Below are positions 26,996 to 36,087 of a DNA stretch of 64,000 nt, in pieces. Position numbers and translations under genes: made by a program. Below the pieces are notes generated by a model, which saw only the letters and a list, made by a program, of their open reading frames with translations, did no database searches and had not been told where the DNA came from. Location of the stretch: the NCBI RefSeq assembly GCF_003994465.1, contig NZ_RZNX01000002.1, positions 85,444-149,443 on the forward strand. Direction: 5' to 3'. How positions within the stretch are numbered: position 1 is the stretch's first letter; each line of letters opens with the position of its first letter. This stretch comes from Paenibacillus zeisoli. Lineage in GTDB: Bacteria > Bacillota > Bacilli > Paenibacillales > Paenibacillaceae.

Positions 26996-27871
26996 CTACA
27001 CTCGGCCGACGTCATTGACGGCCTTGTCCATACTTTTATCGTAGAATTGAATGACCTTCTGGTTCGCTTCATAAGCCCGTTGAGCCGTCATTAAATCGAC
27101 CATCGATTGAGCTGTATTCACATTCGAACCCTCAAGAGAACCCTGACGTACGGTTACAGCGTCAGCAGCGGTCATATTGCGAAGACCCGCCTTCTGCGGA
27201 TCAGCAGCTTCATACACACCGTTCCCGTTACGAACAAGCTCATAAGGGGATGCAGCTACTGTAATCTGCAGCTGTTGGTTGGTAGGGGCTCCATTATATA
27301 GGAAGTTACCCTTACTATCCATCTGGAGATCATTAATAGGACGATCAAGAACCAGCGGCTGACCATTGCTGCCAAGAACCTTGAAGCCAGTGGAGCTAAG
27401 AAGTTCCCCTGCTCCATTCACATGAAAGCTGCCATCTCTCGTATAACGGATGTTTCCGCTATTGTCTTGAACCGTAAAGAAGGCTTGAGGGCGATACACC
27501 ACACTGCCATCCGCTTTCACGAATTTGCCTGACTGATCAAAAGCATACGGCTGTCCCGTCGCCGGGTCAACCAGTTCCAGGCTGGACTCCAGTCCAAAAT
27601 CCGAACTCTTGCCTGTCTCTCTAAGGTCCCCCTGTGTGTAAGTAGGTTGAGTCTCTTCGGCGAACACGCCGGTATTCAGCTTGCCAATTTGTGAGCTGCC
27701 GGGTCCGTTCCCGCCTACCAGAGATATAAGCACCTCTGGAAATGAGCGGGCTGCCTCGTTCACCGACTTGTATCCTGGTGTGTTAACGTTGGCTATATTC
27801 TGGGTCACCGTATCGTGCATTCGCTGCTGGGTCATCATGCCCGCGGCAGCCGTATAGAGTCCTCTTAGCAA
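26996..27871 (-). CDS. flhO: Flagellar basal-body rod/hook protein FlhO
   Basis: 291 residues with a TTG start at 27871: AAGGAGGT lies 7 bases before TTG, and the protein then begins LRGLYTAAAGMMTQQRMHD as in the family; the GTG 24 bases further up would place the SD inside the gene. Contains VTQNIANVNTPGYKS and a C-terminal NVNTAQSMVDLMTAQRAYE. FlgF/FlgG family rod component, cotranscribed with flhP. The unusually long upstream gap (987 bases to mbl) separates it from mbl. Confidence 0.9.
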   Translation of the reverse strand: MLRGLYTAAAGMMTQQRMHDTVTQNIANVNTPGYKSVNEAARSFPEVLISLVGGNGPGSSQIGKLNTGVFAEETQPTYTQGDLRETGKSSDFGLESSLELVDPATGQPYAFDQSGKFVKADGSVVYRPQAFFTVQDNSGNIRYTRDGSFHVNGAGELLSSTGFKVLGSNGQPLVLDRPINDLQMDSKGNFLYNGAPTNQQLQITVAASPYELVRNGNGVYEAADPQKAGLRNMTAADAVTVRQGSLEGSNVNTAQSMVDLMTAQRAYEANQKVIQFYDKSMDKAVNDVGRV

Positions 27872-27928
27872 ATGGGAAACCTCCTTAGTTTTCACAACCC
27901 GCCCAAACCCTCCCTTGCCTAAGCATAT

Positions 27929-27968
27929 GCTTTCGAAGTAGTTTTCCCTTGGAAAACTTTTAGGAGGG
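27929..27968 (+). repeat. Copy A of an intergenic hairpin/SD-like element
   Basis: Plus strand: GCTTTCGAAG, then TAGTTTTCC-CTT-GGAAAACT (perfect 8-bp hairpin, 27940-27958), then TTTAGGAGGG. The same order (GCTTnCGAAG, hairpin, AAAG/AGGAGG) is found at 39867-39908 and 37331-37371 on the minus strand. Confidence 0.5.
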
Positions 27969-28329
27969 CCCCAAGGATTTCATCCTCTGGACACCTGAAT
28001 GGGTGGGGAGTGGAGCAGGGTTAGTTGGACTTAGTGCTCATCGTGCTCTGAGTCGCTTGTCGTCCCTACGGGACACGCTTCTGGGTTGGGTTGCTTTGAT
28101 GAAAAATTACTGTGTAGTGTTAGCAAGTTGACTGACTCGGATTGACGTTTACTGTCTTTGGCTTGCAAAATCTTATTTGTTCCTAATATCTTCTTAGCTA
28201 GGATGTCTGTATTGATTCATTGACTGCTTGTACTAAAATCAAGATCTTAACAGCTTGTTAATTGCTTAGTTACTTACTTGGGCTTAAATCTTAGGATCTT
28301 CCATGTGGTGATTCTGTTTGCTTACACAC

Positions 28330-28545
28330 CTTTTGACAAGCTAAGCTACTTACTTGGTTCTACTTACTTACTTGTTTACTTAATTGTTCTACTTGCTTCT
28401 TTTACTTGCTTCTTTTACTTGCTTGCTTCTTTTACTTGCTTGATTCAATTACTTGCTTCACACGATTTCCTTGTTTGGTCTACTTGTTTGGTCTACTTAC
28501 TTGGTCTGCTTACTTACTTACTTTACTTGCTAGGTTACTTGCTGA
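28330..28545. repeat. Low-complexity TTACTTGCTT-type tract
   Basis: About 215 bases made largely of TTAC/TTGC/TTGG tetranucleotide-like units (TACTTACTTACTTGTTTACT and similar). A plus-strand open frame across it is a by-product of the repeat (Leu/Tyr-rich) and is not called. It lies in the 987-base mbl-flhO gap, which otherwise holds small hairpins (e.g. GTCCC/GGGAC at 28062-28074). Confidence 0.7.
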
Positions 28546-28858
28546 AGATTTAATTGCTTGTGGTCTTGCTAAATGCTCTAGCCGTTTAACAGCTTACTCA
28601 CTAAGGCTAATTGCTGATCAGCAAGGGACCAGTTCTCTTAGCCGCGGCGTAGGAACTCCAGCTAGTGCTTTTGTAATAAATTGCCTGTTTCTAATGATTC
28701 AGACATGGGTAGTTAAACTTTAGACCTACTTACTTGGCTTGTTTATGTCTAACTCCTATCATTTACATAACATTCAACGTCAGGATTAACCGTGATGTAG
28801 ATCATCTATATCCAATTGCCCAAGGGGGCAAGAAGGTTCTTAAGTTTATATCGGACGA

Positions 28859-29857
28859 TTAGAACTTTTTCTTAATGACTTTGTCCAAATTATCCAGCAT
28901 GAGCCCAGTACCCTTCACGACGCAGTGCATCGGATCTTCAGCAACGACTACCGGTACTCGAAGCTCGTCGGCCAATAGCTCGTCCAATCCGTTCAGCAGA
29001 GCGCCCCCACCGGTCAAAATTACCCCGCGGTCGATAATATCCGCTGATAGTTCCGGCGGAGTGCGCTCCAAGACTGATTTTGCTGCCGCAACAATTGAAG
29101 ACACGGGCTCCCATAGAGCTTCCTGTACTTCTGCAGAAGATATTGTAATGGTAAGCGGAAGTCCTGATACCATGTCTCTTCCCCGAATGTCGAGCTCTGC
29201 CTGACGGCCGCCTGGACGAACAGTTCCGATTCCGATCTTGATATCCTCAGCTGTACGCTCGCCGATTAACAGCTTGTACTTTGTTTTGATATAACGAATA
29301 ATGGCCGCATCAAATTTGTCGCCTGCCATCTTAATTGAAGACGCTGTGACGATGTCTCCCATAGAGAGAACCGCTACGTCTGTGGTACCGCCTCCAATAT
29401 CTACAACCATATTCCCGCTCGGTTCATAAATATCCATTCCCGCACCGATGGCAGCAGCCTTCGGTTCTTCTTCCAAATAGACTTCCTTAGCTCCGCTGCG
29501 CTCAGCGGCCTCACGGATCGCCTTTTGCTCAACCGAGGTAATGTTCGTTGGGGCACAGATGAGAATTCGGGGGTGACTATACCAGCTCTTGCCGCCAACA
29601 CGGTTGATGAAATACTTCAGCATGGTCTCCGTAATTTCGAAATCCGCAATGACTCCATCCTTCAGCGGACGGATTGCCACAATATTCCCAGGTGTTCTGC
29701 CTACCATCCGTCTTGCATCTTCGCCGACAGCAAGCACACGCTTGGTATCGCTCTCAATGGTTACTACCGAAGGCTCGTCGAGCACTACACCTTTCCCTTT
29801 TACATGGATAAGCACATTCGCCGTGCCCAAGTCAATTCCGATATCCTTGCTCATCAT
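28859..29857 (-). CDS. mbl: MreB-like rod-shape protein Mbl
   Basis: 332 residues; bacterial actin that polymerises at the membrane and guides lateral wall synthesis. SKDIGIDLGTANVLIHVKGK is the phosphate-1 loop, VDIGGGTTDVAVLSMGDIV phosphate-2, and LTGGGALLNGLDELL the adenosine motif. Mbl rather than MreB is favoured by the short N-terminus and by the neighbourhood (spoIIID upstream, flhO downstream, as in B. subtilis). GGGGGAGC lies 6 bases before ATG. Confidence 0.94.
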   Translation of the reverse strand: MMSKDIGIDLGTANVLIHVKGKGVVLDEPSVVTIESDTKRVLAVGEDARRMVGRTPGNIVAIRPLKDGVIADFEITETMLKYFINRVGGKSWYSHPRILICAPTNITSVEQKAIREAAERSGAKEVYLEEEPKAAAIGAGMDIYEPSGNMVVDIGGGTTDVAVLSMGDIVTASSIKMAGDKFDAAIIRYIKTKYKLLIGERTAEDIKIGIGTVRPGGRQAELDIRGRDMVSGLPLTITISSAEVQEALWEPVSSIVAAAKSVLERTPPELSADIIDRGVILTGGGALLNGLDELLADELRVPVVVAEDPMHCVVKGTGLMLDNLDKVIKKKF

Positions 29858-30173
29858 TACAAAGCTCCCCCAAAGCGTATTTTAAATGGTAAAAGAAATC
29901 CTCATCTATGGTTACCCGTATTCGACAGAAAATCCGTTAGTTTTACAAAAAAGACCAGAAAAAAATACATCTTAAGTCCGTTCTGTATAGCTAAATTTCG
30001 GGATGAATGGATAAATTACCCGCATTCTCGTACCATATTTAAAAATATCATACTTTGGGGGACGTATTCAATCACAATCCTGTCTTTTTTAGAAGGAAAA
30101 ACGCTATGATCTTGTCGATTCAATGAAAATAATGCCTGAAACAATCCGTGACATTTGGAATATTAAATTAGGA
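29858..30173. other. 316-base gap between spoIIID and mbl
   Basis: AT-rich, no gene seen. It must contain the mbl promoter; the best match, TTGTAA with TCGAAT at 17 bases, is weak. No clear terminator for spoIIID. Confidence 0.4.
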
Positions 30174-30458
30174 CTAATTTACTGCTGAAATGACTTCCCG
30201 TTTGGAGGGTGTAGTTTTCTTATACTTAATTTTGGTCGCCTCTCCTCCGCGCAGATGCCGAATCGATTTGTGGTACTCCAAAATATGCTTCACCTGGTCA
30301 GCCAGATCCGGGTTGATCTCCGGAAGCCGTTCGGTCAGGTCCTTATGCACCGTGCTCTTGGACACGCCAAATTCCTTGGCGATCGTTCTTACTGTATGCC
30401 TCGTCTCCACGATGCAGCGGCCTATCTTAATGGTACGTTCCTTGATGTAATCATGCAC
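30174..30458 (-). CDS. spoIIID: Sporulation transcriptional regulator SpoIIID
   Basis: 94 residues from GTG 30458 (GGGAGG 7 bases upstream), matching the 93-residue B. subtilis protein. Small helix-turn-helix DNA-binding protein that switches mother-cell transcription after sigma-E. VHDYIKERTIKIGRCIVETR, then HTH TIAKEFGVSKSTVHKDLTER at ~25-45, and a basic C-terminus KIKYKKTTPSKRE. A sigma-E-like promoter lies 34 bases upstream. Confidence 0.96.
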   Translation of the reverse strand: MHDYIKERTIKIGRCIVETRHTVRTIAKEFGVSKSTVHKDLTERLPEINPDLADQVKHILEYHKSIRHLRGGEATKIKYKKTTPSKREVISAVN

Positions 30459-30491
30459 GCTCCCGCCTCCCAACTCGAGATAGTTTGGTAC

Positions 30492-30519
30492 AGTATATGA
30501 GGGGCGTGCCCATATATTC
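30492..30519 (-). promoter_or_regulatory. Candidate sigma-E promoter of spoIIID
   Basis: Minus strand GAATATA (30513-30519), 13-base spacer, CATATACT (30492-30499), close to the sigma-E pattern ATATT-14-CATACAAT. spoIIID is a known sigma-E target in B. subtilis. Confidence 0.55.
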
Positions 30520-30574
30520 TTTGTTTCCAAGCGTGACAAGCCATGGGAGAGCAATTTTTTGTGCCTAACACAGG

Positions 30575-30602
30575 AAAAAGACGGGGAATCTCACGATTCC
30601 CC
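30575..30602 (-). terminator. spoIIQ terminator
   Basis: Perfect 8-bp stem GGGGAATC (30583-30590) / GATTCCCC (30595-30602), loop TCAC, followed leftward by GTCTTTTTCC. Confidence 0.85.
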
Positions 30603-30668
30603 GCCCGGGTGCGGACCTTATACAATAAGGGTTTTTCTCTTATGGACAGGTCCATTAGGATAAGGCAA

Positions 30669-31409
30669 TTATTTTTGCGGAAGCAGGGCTGCCGGGTTGA
30701 CCGGGGTACCGTTCTCATATACAGCAAAGTGAACATGATTGCCAAGATCCTTCTCAAGCTCACTACGTCCAGCGCTGGCCAGTGTATCGCCTTGCTTCAC
30801 TTCAGCATCTTTCTTCACTTTGACGTCAGCCAAGCTTTCGTATACGGTCTTCAAGTTATTGGCATTCGTGATCTCCACCACATAACCCGACAATGGAGTC
30901 TGCTCCACACGAGTAACTTTGCCACTCAGCGCTGCTTTGACTTCAAAAGCCTTGTTGTCCCCGCGCGCCAGGTCAATACCTGTGTTAGGGATAAATGTAT
31001 CGTTGTACTTCACGATCGCAGCAACATGGTCTTCGGCTGAAGCATCTTTGTCATAAAAAGGCTTGACGACAGTAACATCGGCGGCATTCGCCACCGGCCA
31101 TACAAGATCTTCCGGCGTTGCAACAGTAGATACGGATTGACTTTCTTGGGTCTTGCTTGAATCCACTACCGGTGTGTTGTCCACATTTGCGGCTACCCCA
31201 GCGGTTTCTTTGACCTGCGGCTTATGGCTGGCATCCTGGTAGACCCACACTAAGGTTAGTATGATTGCCGCGGTGGCCATGTATGCTGCTGGGTATACCC
31301 ACTTTCTTGACAACAGCCTTTTCCATGAGGACGCCTGTACTACAGGCTCTCCCAATCCAATTTTAGGAGATTCCTCATTCTTTTGATTCTTCTGATTTTG
31401 ATCATTCAT
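30669..31409 (-). CDS. spoIIQ: SpoIIQ-type M23/LytM-like engulfment protein
   Basis: 246 residues: cytoplasmic Asn/Gln-rich tail, one membrane segment (WVYPAAYMATAAIILTLVWV, ~38-57), then an extracytoplasmic LytM/M23 domain. In that domain the first zinc ligand position reads N in FIPNTGIDLARGD instead of His, while HVHFAVYENGTPVNP is kept, as in the catalytically degenerate SpoIIQ proteins. SpoIIQ is made in the forespore and pairs with SpoIIIAH during engulfment. GAGGTGATAAACT precedes ATG, and a sigma-F-like promoter sits 20 bases upstream. Confidence 0.88.
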   Translation of the reverse strand: MNDQNQKNQKNEESPKIGLGEPVVQASSWKRLLSRKWVYPAAYMATAAIILTLVWVYQDASHKPQVKETAGVAANVDNTPVVDSSKTQESQSVSTVATPEDLVWPVANAADVTVVKPFYDKDASAEDHVAAIVKYNDTFIPNTGIDLARGDNKAFEVKAALSGKVTRVEQTPLSGYVVEITNANNLKTVYESLADVKVKKDAEVKQGDTLASAGRSELEKDLGNHVHFAVYENGTPVNPAALLPQK

Positions 31410-31428
31410 AGTTTATCACCTCAGTAAC

Positions 31429-31457
31429 AAGTGTTACCGGGGACAACTCTTTTATAC
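31429..31457 (-). promoter_or_regulatory. Candidate sigma-F promoter of spoIIQ
   Basis: Minus strand GTATA (31453-31457), 14-base spacer, GGTAACACTT (31429-31438), matching the sigma-F/G pattern GywTA...GGnrAnAnTw; the spacer is slightly short. Start of transcription would be ~15 bases before the SpoIIQ ATG. Confidence 0.6.
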
Positions 31458-31778
31458 TTCAGCTATACTATTTTTTTGGAAAATATTTCAGAGTGGTATG
31501 AATATATAAGACGCAGTTAAAATGTTCTCATTTGTGGGCACAGTCGTAATTACGGGGTATGCTTGGGCTTCCGGCCGCTGCCCACCTCCAGATTTCTTGA
31601 TTAATACCTCAGGGCGGGTGAAATCAGGAGACAAAGCAAAGGCTTCCGAATTTTCAGAAAGCTTGTAGGCGATCGCTTTCGCTCCTTCAGTTCCAAGCTT
31701 CCCCCTCTGTTACTCCTTACCCTCAAGTCACTTTTTAACTGTGTCTTATATAAAACCAACACTTACGTAGGGTCTGTC
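31458..31778. other. Gap between spoIID and spoIIQ with an unstarted open frame
   Basis: On the minus strand a frame ending at TGA 31488-31490 stays open for ~73 codons (ends TVPTNENILTASYIFIPL) with protein-like composition but no ATG or ribosome-binding site. It could be a gene remnant or chance. No terminator for spoIID is seen. Confidence 0.3.
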
Positions 31779-33563
31779 TTAACTCTTAGGCAGCAGCCTG
31801 GAGGCTTGATCGAAGGAGATTCCAGTATAATAGTGTCTGAGAATCTGGGTTACCGTATATCCTTCCTGGGCCATTCCGTTGGCTCCCCACTGGCTCATTC
31901 CTACCCCATGACCATACCCGTAGGTTGTAATCTTGACCTGATCTCCTGTTATATCAAAACGGAATTGGCTGGAGCGCAGACCCAGCTTCTCCCGGATCTC
32001 TCTTCCGCTAAACTTGCTCCCGGCTATTTCGGCTTCCTTAACTCTATGTCCCGTTGTACTTGACAAGATCTTAAACAGATTTCCGCCCTTCTGATTCAGA
32101 CCTGCTGCTGCAGGGACGCTGGGCTGGTTAAGGCCTAGCTTCTGGAACACGCTGCTCAGCTTTAAGGTAACCGTCTCCTTATAGGTAGGGTCCAGCTTCG
32201 CATCCCACGGACTTGCCACACTGCGAAGATAGGGAATTCTCTGATTCCAGTATTCTTCCGAGTTCTCGGTATATCCGCTGCTCGCGGAGAAGAAGGAAGC
32301 TGTGATAGGCTTGCCTTGATAGGTCATAATGGTGCCGGCTGTATCCTGTACAGCCTTTCTGATCTTGGCCAGCTTGTCAGCCTCGCCATCCTTCTTCCAT
32401 TTGGCTAGTGAGGCCTGCGATAGATAGGCTTGATGTGCGACGGTATCCGTTACATTGGCGGCCCCGCCTGGTACACCGCTGACATCGCCATCCGCCAGCC
32501 TGTGCACGATGAAGGTGCGCGCAGCGATAGCCTGGGCCTTAAGCGCCTCCAGCTCGAAGGTTGCTGGCATTTCGGCTGCAAGCACGCCGGCCACGTAATC
32601 CTCGAGCGGGAGTGTCTCCACCATGCCGGTCTTCGAGAGATAGACTCGGACCGGCGTCTGGTCCGCCTGCGCCCGGGCGGCTGGCGCAGGCACCGGCTTC
32701 GCCGGAACCCGGACGGGCGCGGGCTGGGGCACCGCGCCCGGGGAAGGCCCCCCGCGCAGGAGCATAACCAGCGCGGGCAGCACCAGGGCCGCCGCTGTCA
32801 GCACAGCCGCGGCGGCCAAGATCTGGCGGTCCTTTCTTCCGAATCTGCGGAAGAAAGGACCGCGGGCCCTGCCCCGCACGCGAATGCGAGTGCGGGGCGG
32901 CTCGTCTGCGCCGGGCGGCGGCGTAAGCGCGCCCGGCGGCCGTTGCTGCAGCGGGCCCGCGTCCTGCGGGGCCCGCGGTGGGGCCGCAGGCACCGCTGGC
33001 GCAGCCGCGGTGCCGCCCGTTCGCCCAGCTAGTGAAGCGCTGGGCGTCCCCGCCATAGCGTGCTGCGGCGTCTCATTTCCCCGCGTTATTTGCCCGGGCA
33101 GTCCGCTCTCTATGCCGCTTGGCCAAGCGCCCTGACTTTCCGCCTCACTTCGCCGTACCCGTTCATGCTGCAGTGAACTATGCGGCACCCGCTCACTTTT
33201 TGACTCACTCCACTGCGCTTGTTGTTGCTCTATCTTACTTCGTTCTAGCGGTTCGGCTTTAGCCGCTCTTGGGCTTACTGATTCATTCCCCACTATATCC
33301 TTCGCGGCTGGTTTGCCCTCCATGCCATTTCGCCGGACCAGCTCATCTCTAGTTGCTCCCGTTTGGCCGGAGGTATCTGCTGCCCTTGGTCGCTGAGTGG
33401 CCGCGCGAATAGTGCGCCTCTCTTCTCCGGCAGCAGCAGGGAGATGTTCCAGTAGCTCATAACCCTCCTCACCTGCTTGGATATCATTCATGCAAGTTTC
33501 CTCTAAACCTGATTGAAAACCAGGGGTTAATGTTACTTTTATAGAAGCTCTCTTCTCCTTCAT
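31779..33563 (-). CDS. spoIID: Stage II sporulation protein D with large N-terminal extension
   Basis: 594 residues from ATG 33563 (TGGAGGT 9-10 bases upstream; 33584 and 33491 are alternatives). SpoIID is a membrane-anchored lytic transglycosylase needed for engulfment, usually 340-400 residues. The catalytic domain is in the last ~320 residues: YVAGVLAAEMPATFELEALK (catalytic Glu), ASSGYTENSEEYW, and GYGHGVGMSQWGANGMAQEG. A single membrane segment (ILAAAAVLTAAALVLPALVM) precedes it at ~250. The ~245 residues before the membrane segment are low-complexity (Arg/Pro/Ala/Gln/Ser), encoded by unusually GC-rich DNA at 32.7-33.0 kb, and would be cytoplasmic. Confidence 0.9.
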   Translation of the reverse strand: MKEKRASIKVTLTPGFQSGLEETCMNDIQAGEEGYELLEHLPAAAGEERRTIRAATQRPRAADTSGQTGATRDELVRRNGMEGKPAAKDIVGNESVSPRAAKAEPLERSKIEQQQAQWSESKSERVPHSSLQHERVRRSEAESQGAWPSGIESGLPGQITRGNETPQHAMAGTPSASLAGRTGGTAAAPAVPAAPPRAPQDAGPLQQRPPGALTPPPGADEPPRTRIRVRGRARGPFFRRFGRKDRQILAAAAVLTAAALVLPALVMLLRGGPSPGAVPQPAPVRVPAKPVPAPAARAQADQTPVRVYLSKTGMVETLPLEDYVAGVLAAEMPATFELEALKAQAIAARTFIVHRLADGDVSGVPGGAANVTDTVAHQAYLSQASLAKWKKDGEADKLAKIRKAVQDTAGTIMTYQGKPITASFFSASSGYTENSEEYWNQRIPYLRSVASPWDAKLDPTYKETVTLKLSSVFQKLGLNQPSVPAAAGLNQKGGNLFKILSSTTGHRVKEAEIAGSKFSGREIREKLGLRSSQFRFDITGDQVKITTYGYGHGVGMSQWGANGMAQEGYTVTQILRHYYTGISFDQASRLLPKS

Positions 33564-33776
33564 GCTGTTCGTGACCTCCATCATCTAACGGATAAATTAG
33601 CGCCCTGCACCGAATTGCTGTCAGGTCATTCTAGCTTTTACTCGTTATATCTTTTAATCAATATACTTATAGATATGAGTTTTGGTCAGGAGGTAGAACC
33701 TTTAGGAAGAGCCTATAGTTCAACTTATATCAAAAAGAATCGGTTCACTAGGAAGCTTTATTACCCTGCAACAATG

Positions 33777-33809
33777 ACAAAAGGACCCCTGCCCTTAGGC
33801 AGAGGTCCT
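33777..33809 (-). terminator. murA terminator
   Basis: AGGACCTCTGCC (top) / GGCAGGGGTCCT stem with a 3-4 base loop, followed leftward by TTTTGTC; 23 bases after the murA stop. Confidence 0.8.
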
Positions 33810-33831
33810 CCCTTATTAATTAAAATGTAAT

Positions 33832-35178
33832 TTAAGCCAGTGTAGGCTGTACTTTGAAAATCCCCAGTTCTTCTTGAACGGTTGAGGCCTTCTCTAAGCC
33901 TGACGCATCTACTTCTTCGTCCATGGATACACGCCAAATGTTGGCTCCAAGTCCTTGCAGCTTCTCCGCCAGATTCACATATCCGCGATCGATGTGGTGG
34001 GTACCACTGACTTCAGTCGTTCCCTCGGCTACAAGACCCGCAATGATAAGAGCGGCACCCGCGCGAAGATCTGTTGCGCACACTTTGGCGCCTCTCAGAT
34101 TGGAACCGCCGGTAACAATGGCCGTGCGGCCTTCCACCTTAATCTCGGCATTCATCAAGCTGAATTGCTCCACATGCATGAAGCGATTCTCAAATACCGT
34201 CTCCGCTACTACGCTCGTTCCTTCTGATTTAAGCAGGAGAGCCATCATCTGAGACTGCATATCTGTCGGGAAGCCCGGATAAGGAAGGGTCTTCACATCT
34301 ACAGAGCGCAGCGGTTTGTTCGCCGTTACGCGAACTCCGTTCTCCTGAATATCTATAGCCACGCCCATCTCTTCAAGCTTGGAAATGACAGGCCCGAGAT
34401 GGTCCGCGATTGCACCTTCTACGAAAACATCGCCGCCAGTAATGGCTGCCGCGATCATAAAGGTTCCTGCCTCTACTCGGTCAGGAATAACCGTATGATC
34501 TACACCGTGCAGCTTCTCAACGCCCTCAATGCGGATCATGCCTGTTCCCGCACCGCGAATAATGGCGCCCATGCTGGTGAGGTAATTCGCAAGATCGACA
34601 ATTTCCGGCTCTTTCGCCGCATTTTCGATAATAGTCGTACCTTCGGCAAGCGTTGCCGCCATCATAATATTCTCAGTAGCTCCAACGCTGGCTACATCCA
34701 GATAGATCTTCGCACCGCGGAGTCTACCTTCAGACTTGGCTTCAATGTAACCTTGACCCAGGTTGATCTCTGCACCCATAGCTTCAAAGCCTTTAAGGTG
34801 TTGATCAATCGGTCTAGTCCCTATTGCGCAGCCGCCGGGGAGTGAAATTCTTGTATGTCCCATGCGTGTAAGCAGGGGTCCCATGACCAGGAAAGATGCC
34901 CGCATTTTGCGTACCCACTCATAGGGAGCCTCACAGGATACGAGTTTCTGCGCATCGACTGTGATCACTTCCTGCTCGTATGTAACAGCAGCTCCTAGAT
35001 GTTCCAATACTTTATTAATCGTCATCACATCATCAAGTGGTGGTGCATCTCTTATGATGCTGACCCCTTCTTCACCCAACAAAGAGGCTGCGATAATGGG
35101 CAGCACCGAGTTCTTAGCTCCGCTGACTTTGACGTTCCCGGTCAACACATTGCCACCGCGGACGATAAATTTGCTCAT
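33832..35178 (-). CDS. murA: UDP-N-acetylglucosamine 1-carboxyvinyltransferase
   Basis: 448 residues. First committed step of peptidoglycan synthesis: transfers enolpyruvate from PEP to UDP-GlcNAc. K22-N23 in [10 protein letters not shown] and the catalytic/fosfomycin-target C117 in [15 protein letters not shown] are intact. The C-terminus runs ~15 residues beyond most homologues ([14 protein letters not shown]). Neighbour order murA-spoIID-spoIIQ-spoIIID resembles B. subtilis, where murAA is linked to spoIID. Confidence 0.96.
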   Translation of the reverse strand: MSKFIVRGGNVLTGNVKVSGAKNSVLPIIAASLLGEEGVSIIRDAPPLDDVMTINKVLEHLGAAVTYEQEVITVDAQKLVSCEAPYEWVRKMRASFLVMGPLLTRMGHTRISLPGGCAIGTRPIDQHLKGFEAMGAEINLGQGYIEAKSEGRLRGAKIYLDVASVGATENIMMAATLAEGTTIIENAAKEPEIVDLANYLTSMGAIIRGAGTGMIRIEGVEKLHGVDHTVIPDRVEAGTFMIAAAITGGDVFVEGAIADHLGPVISKLEEMGVAIDIQENGVRVTANKPLRSVDVKTLPYPGFPTDMQSQMMALLLKSEGTSVVAETVFENRFMHVEQFSLMNAEIKVEGRTAIVTGGSNLRGAKVCATDLRAGAALIIAGLVAEGTTEVSGTHHIDRGYVNLAEKLQGLGANIWRVSMDEEVDASGLEKASTVQEELGIFKVQPTLA

Positions 35179-35493
35179 CTTGTTTCCCTCCGCGCGTTCA
35201 TTTTCTCTTTTTAATAAACATTTGAAAAGAGTATCCCGCTAATTCACTAAGTTTCATAATAACATGGTTTATTTACATGGCTCAAGAGTTTGTTAACATA
35301 AGAATATCGTTTAGCGCTGTGTCTCAAAAAAGCCCAGCTGCGACTTTAGGAACAATATTCTCTTACCATACAGGGGATAAAATTACGGAGCATAAGATCC
35401 ATATTTCCATTGTTAACACAATGTTTCGATGTTATTCGACGTTTGACACTCACTGAATATTTCCTATGAGAGATATAACCAAACGCAGGAATA
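35179..35493. other. 315-base gap upstream of murA
   Basis: Holds the murA promoter (35256-35285). No convincing gene; short frames here have no ribosome-binding sites. Confidence 0.4.
35256..35285 (-). promoter_or_regulatory. Candidate sigma-A promoter of murA
   Basis: Minus strand TTGAGC (35280-35285), 18-base spacer, TATTAT (35256-35261); transcript would start ~70 bases before the murA ATG. Confidence 0.55.
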
Positions 35494-35751
35494 TTAAAAC
35501 ATGTATCGAAGCATCCGAGTGTAACCCCAGTAATCCAGCACAAAAGAAGCAACGAAATGCCCCAAAATAACGGCCAGCAATAGTTGTAACAGCTTGCCTT
35601 GTGGTCCCTTGGGGTTGCGTACGATCAAATCCAGCTTTAAATTCTGCAGCGCCCAGAAGGCTACTGCAATGCTAACCAGCGATACGATGATAGCTGTCAG
35701 ACCACCCACAGCTATACTCGACGGCAATTGGCTCACCGTATTTGAATCCAC
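35494..35751 (-). CDS. ywzB: DUF1146 family small membrane protein (YwzB-like)
   Basis: 85 residues from GTG 35751, preceded at 7 bases by GAGGAGGA; the GTG at 35772 lies before that site. Two membrane segments (VGGLTAIIVSLVSIAVAFWAL, LLLAVILGHFVASFVLDYW) separated by the polar loop QNLKLDLIVRNPKGPQ. This arrangement and the location between murA and atpC match B. subtilis ywzB. Function unknown. Confidence 0.8.
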   Translation of the reverse strand: MDSNTVSQLPSSIAVGGLTAIIVSLVSIAVAFWALQNLKLDLIVRNPKGPQGKLLQLLLAVILGHFVASFVLDYWGYTRMLRYMF

Positions 35752-36087
35752 TCCGGATTCCTCCTCGGTCACGCTTATAATTTATGCGGGCAACCCAAAA
35801 ACGGTTAATCACACCATAAATTATATCGGTTATTTGTGAGATAAACTGAAGACTGTATTTCCTCCACTTTTATCCACAGGATTTGCGTATTTTTTTAATT
35901 TACATTTTACAAAAACAAAGACCTTCTATATCATACTTGCCAAGCTTGTAATAATCCAGCTTTTTTCATGCTTTTTCAAATTTTGTCACATGAAAGCGAT
36001 TTATTTTACAAAGAATAACTTTGAGCGCTATTACAATCTAAGTAGAGAACAACAATTTACCACACTGTAATCTACGGGGGGGCCTTT
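35752..36087. other. Divergent intergenic region between DUF1146 gene and cutC
   Basis: 336 AT-rich bases that must hold both promoters. No confident promoter could be assigned by eye and no gene is seen. Confidence 0.35.

Noticed and set aside
28278..28553. Leu/Tyr-rich plus-strand frame in the mbl-flhO gap
   Set aside because: Created by the TTAC/TTGC repeat; no ribosome-binding site.
27872..28858. CRISPR array or VNTR-coding gene in the mbl-flhO gap
   Set aside because: Repeat units are ~4-10 bases with no regular spacers, so it is low-complexity slippage sequence.
30669..31409. Active M23 endopeptidase
   Set aside because: The first zinc-binding His position is Asn; together with the position beside spoIID and spoIIID this fits a catalytically degenerate SpoIIQ.
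35346..35552. Small minus-strand protein between murA and the DUF1146 gene
   Set aside because: No ribosome-binding site, overlaps the 3' end of the DUF1146 gene in another frame, composition is not protein-like.
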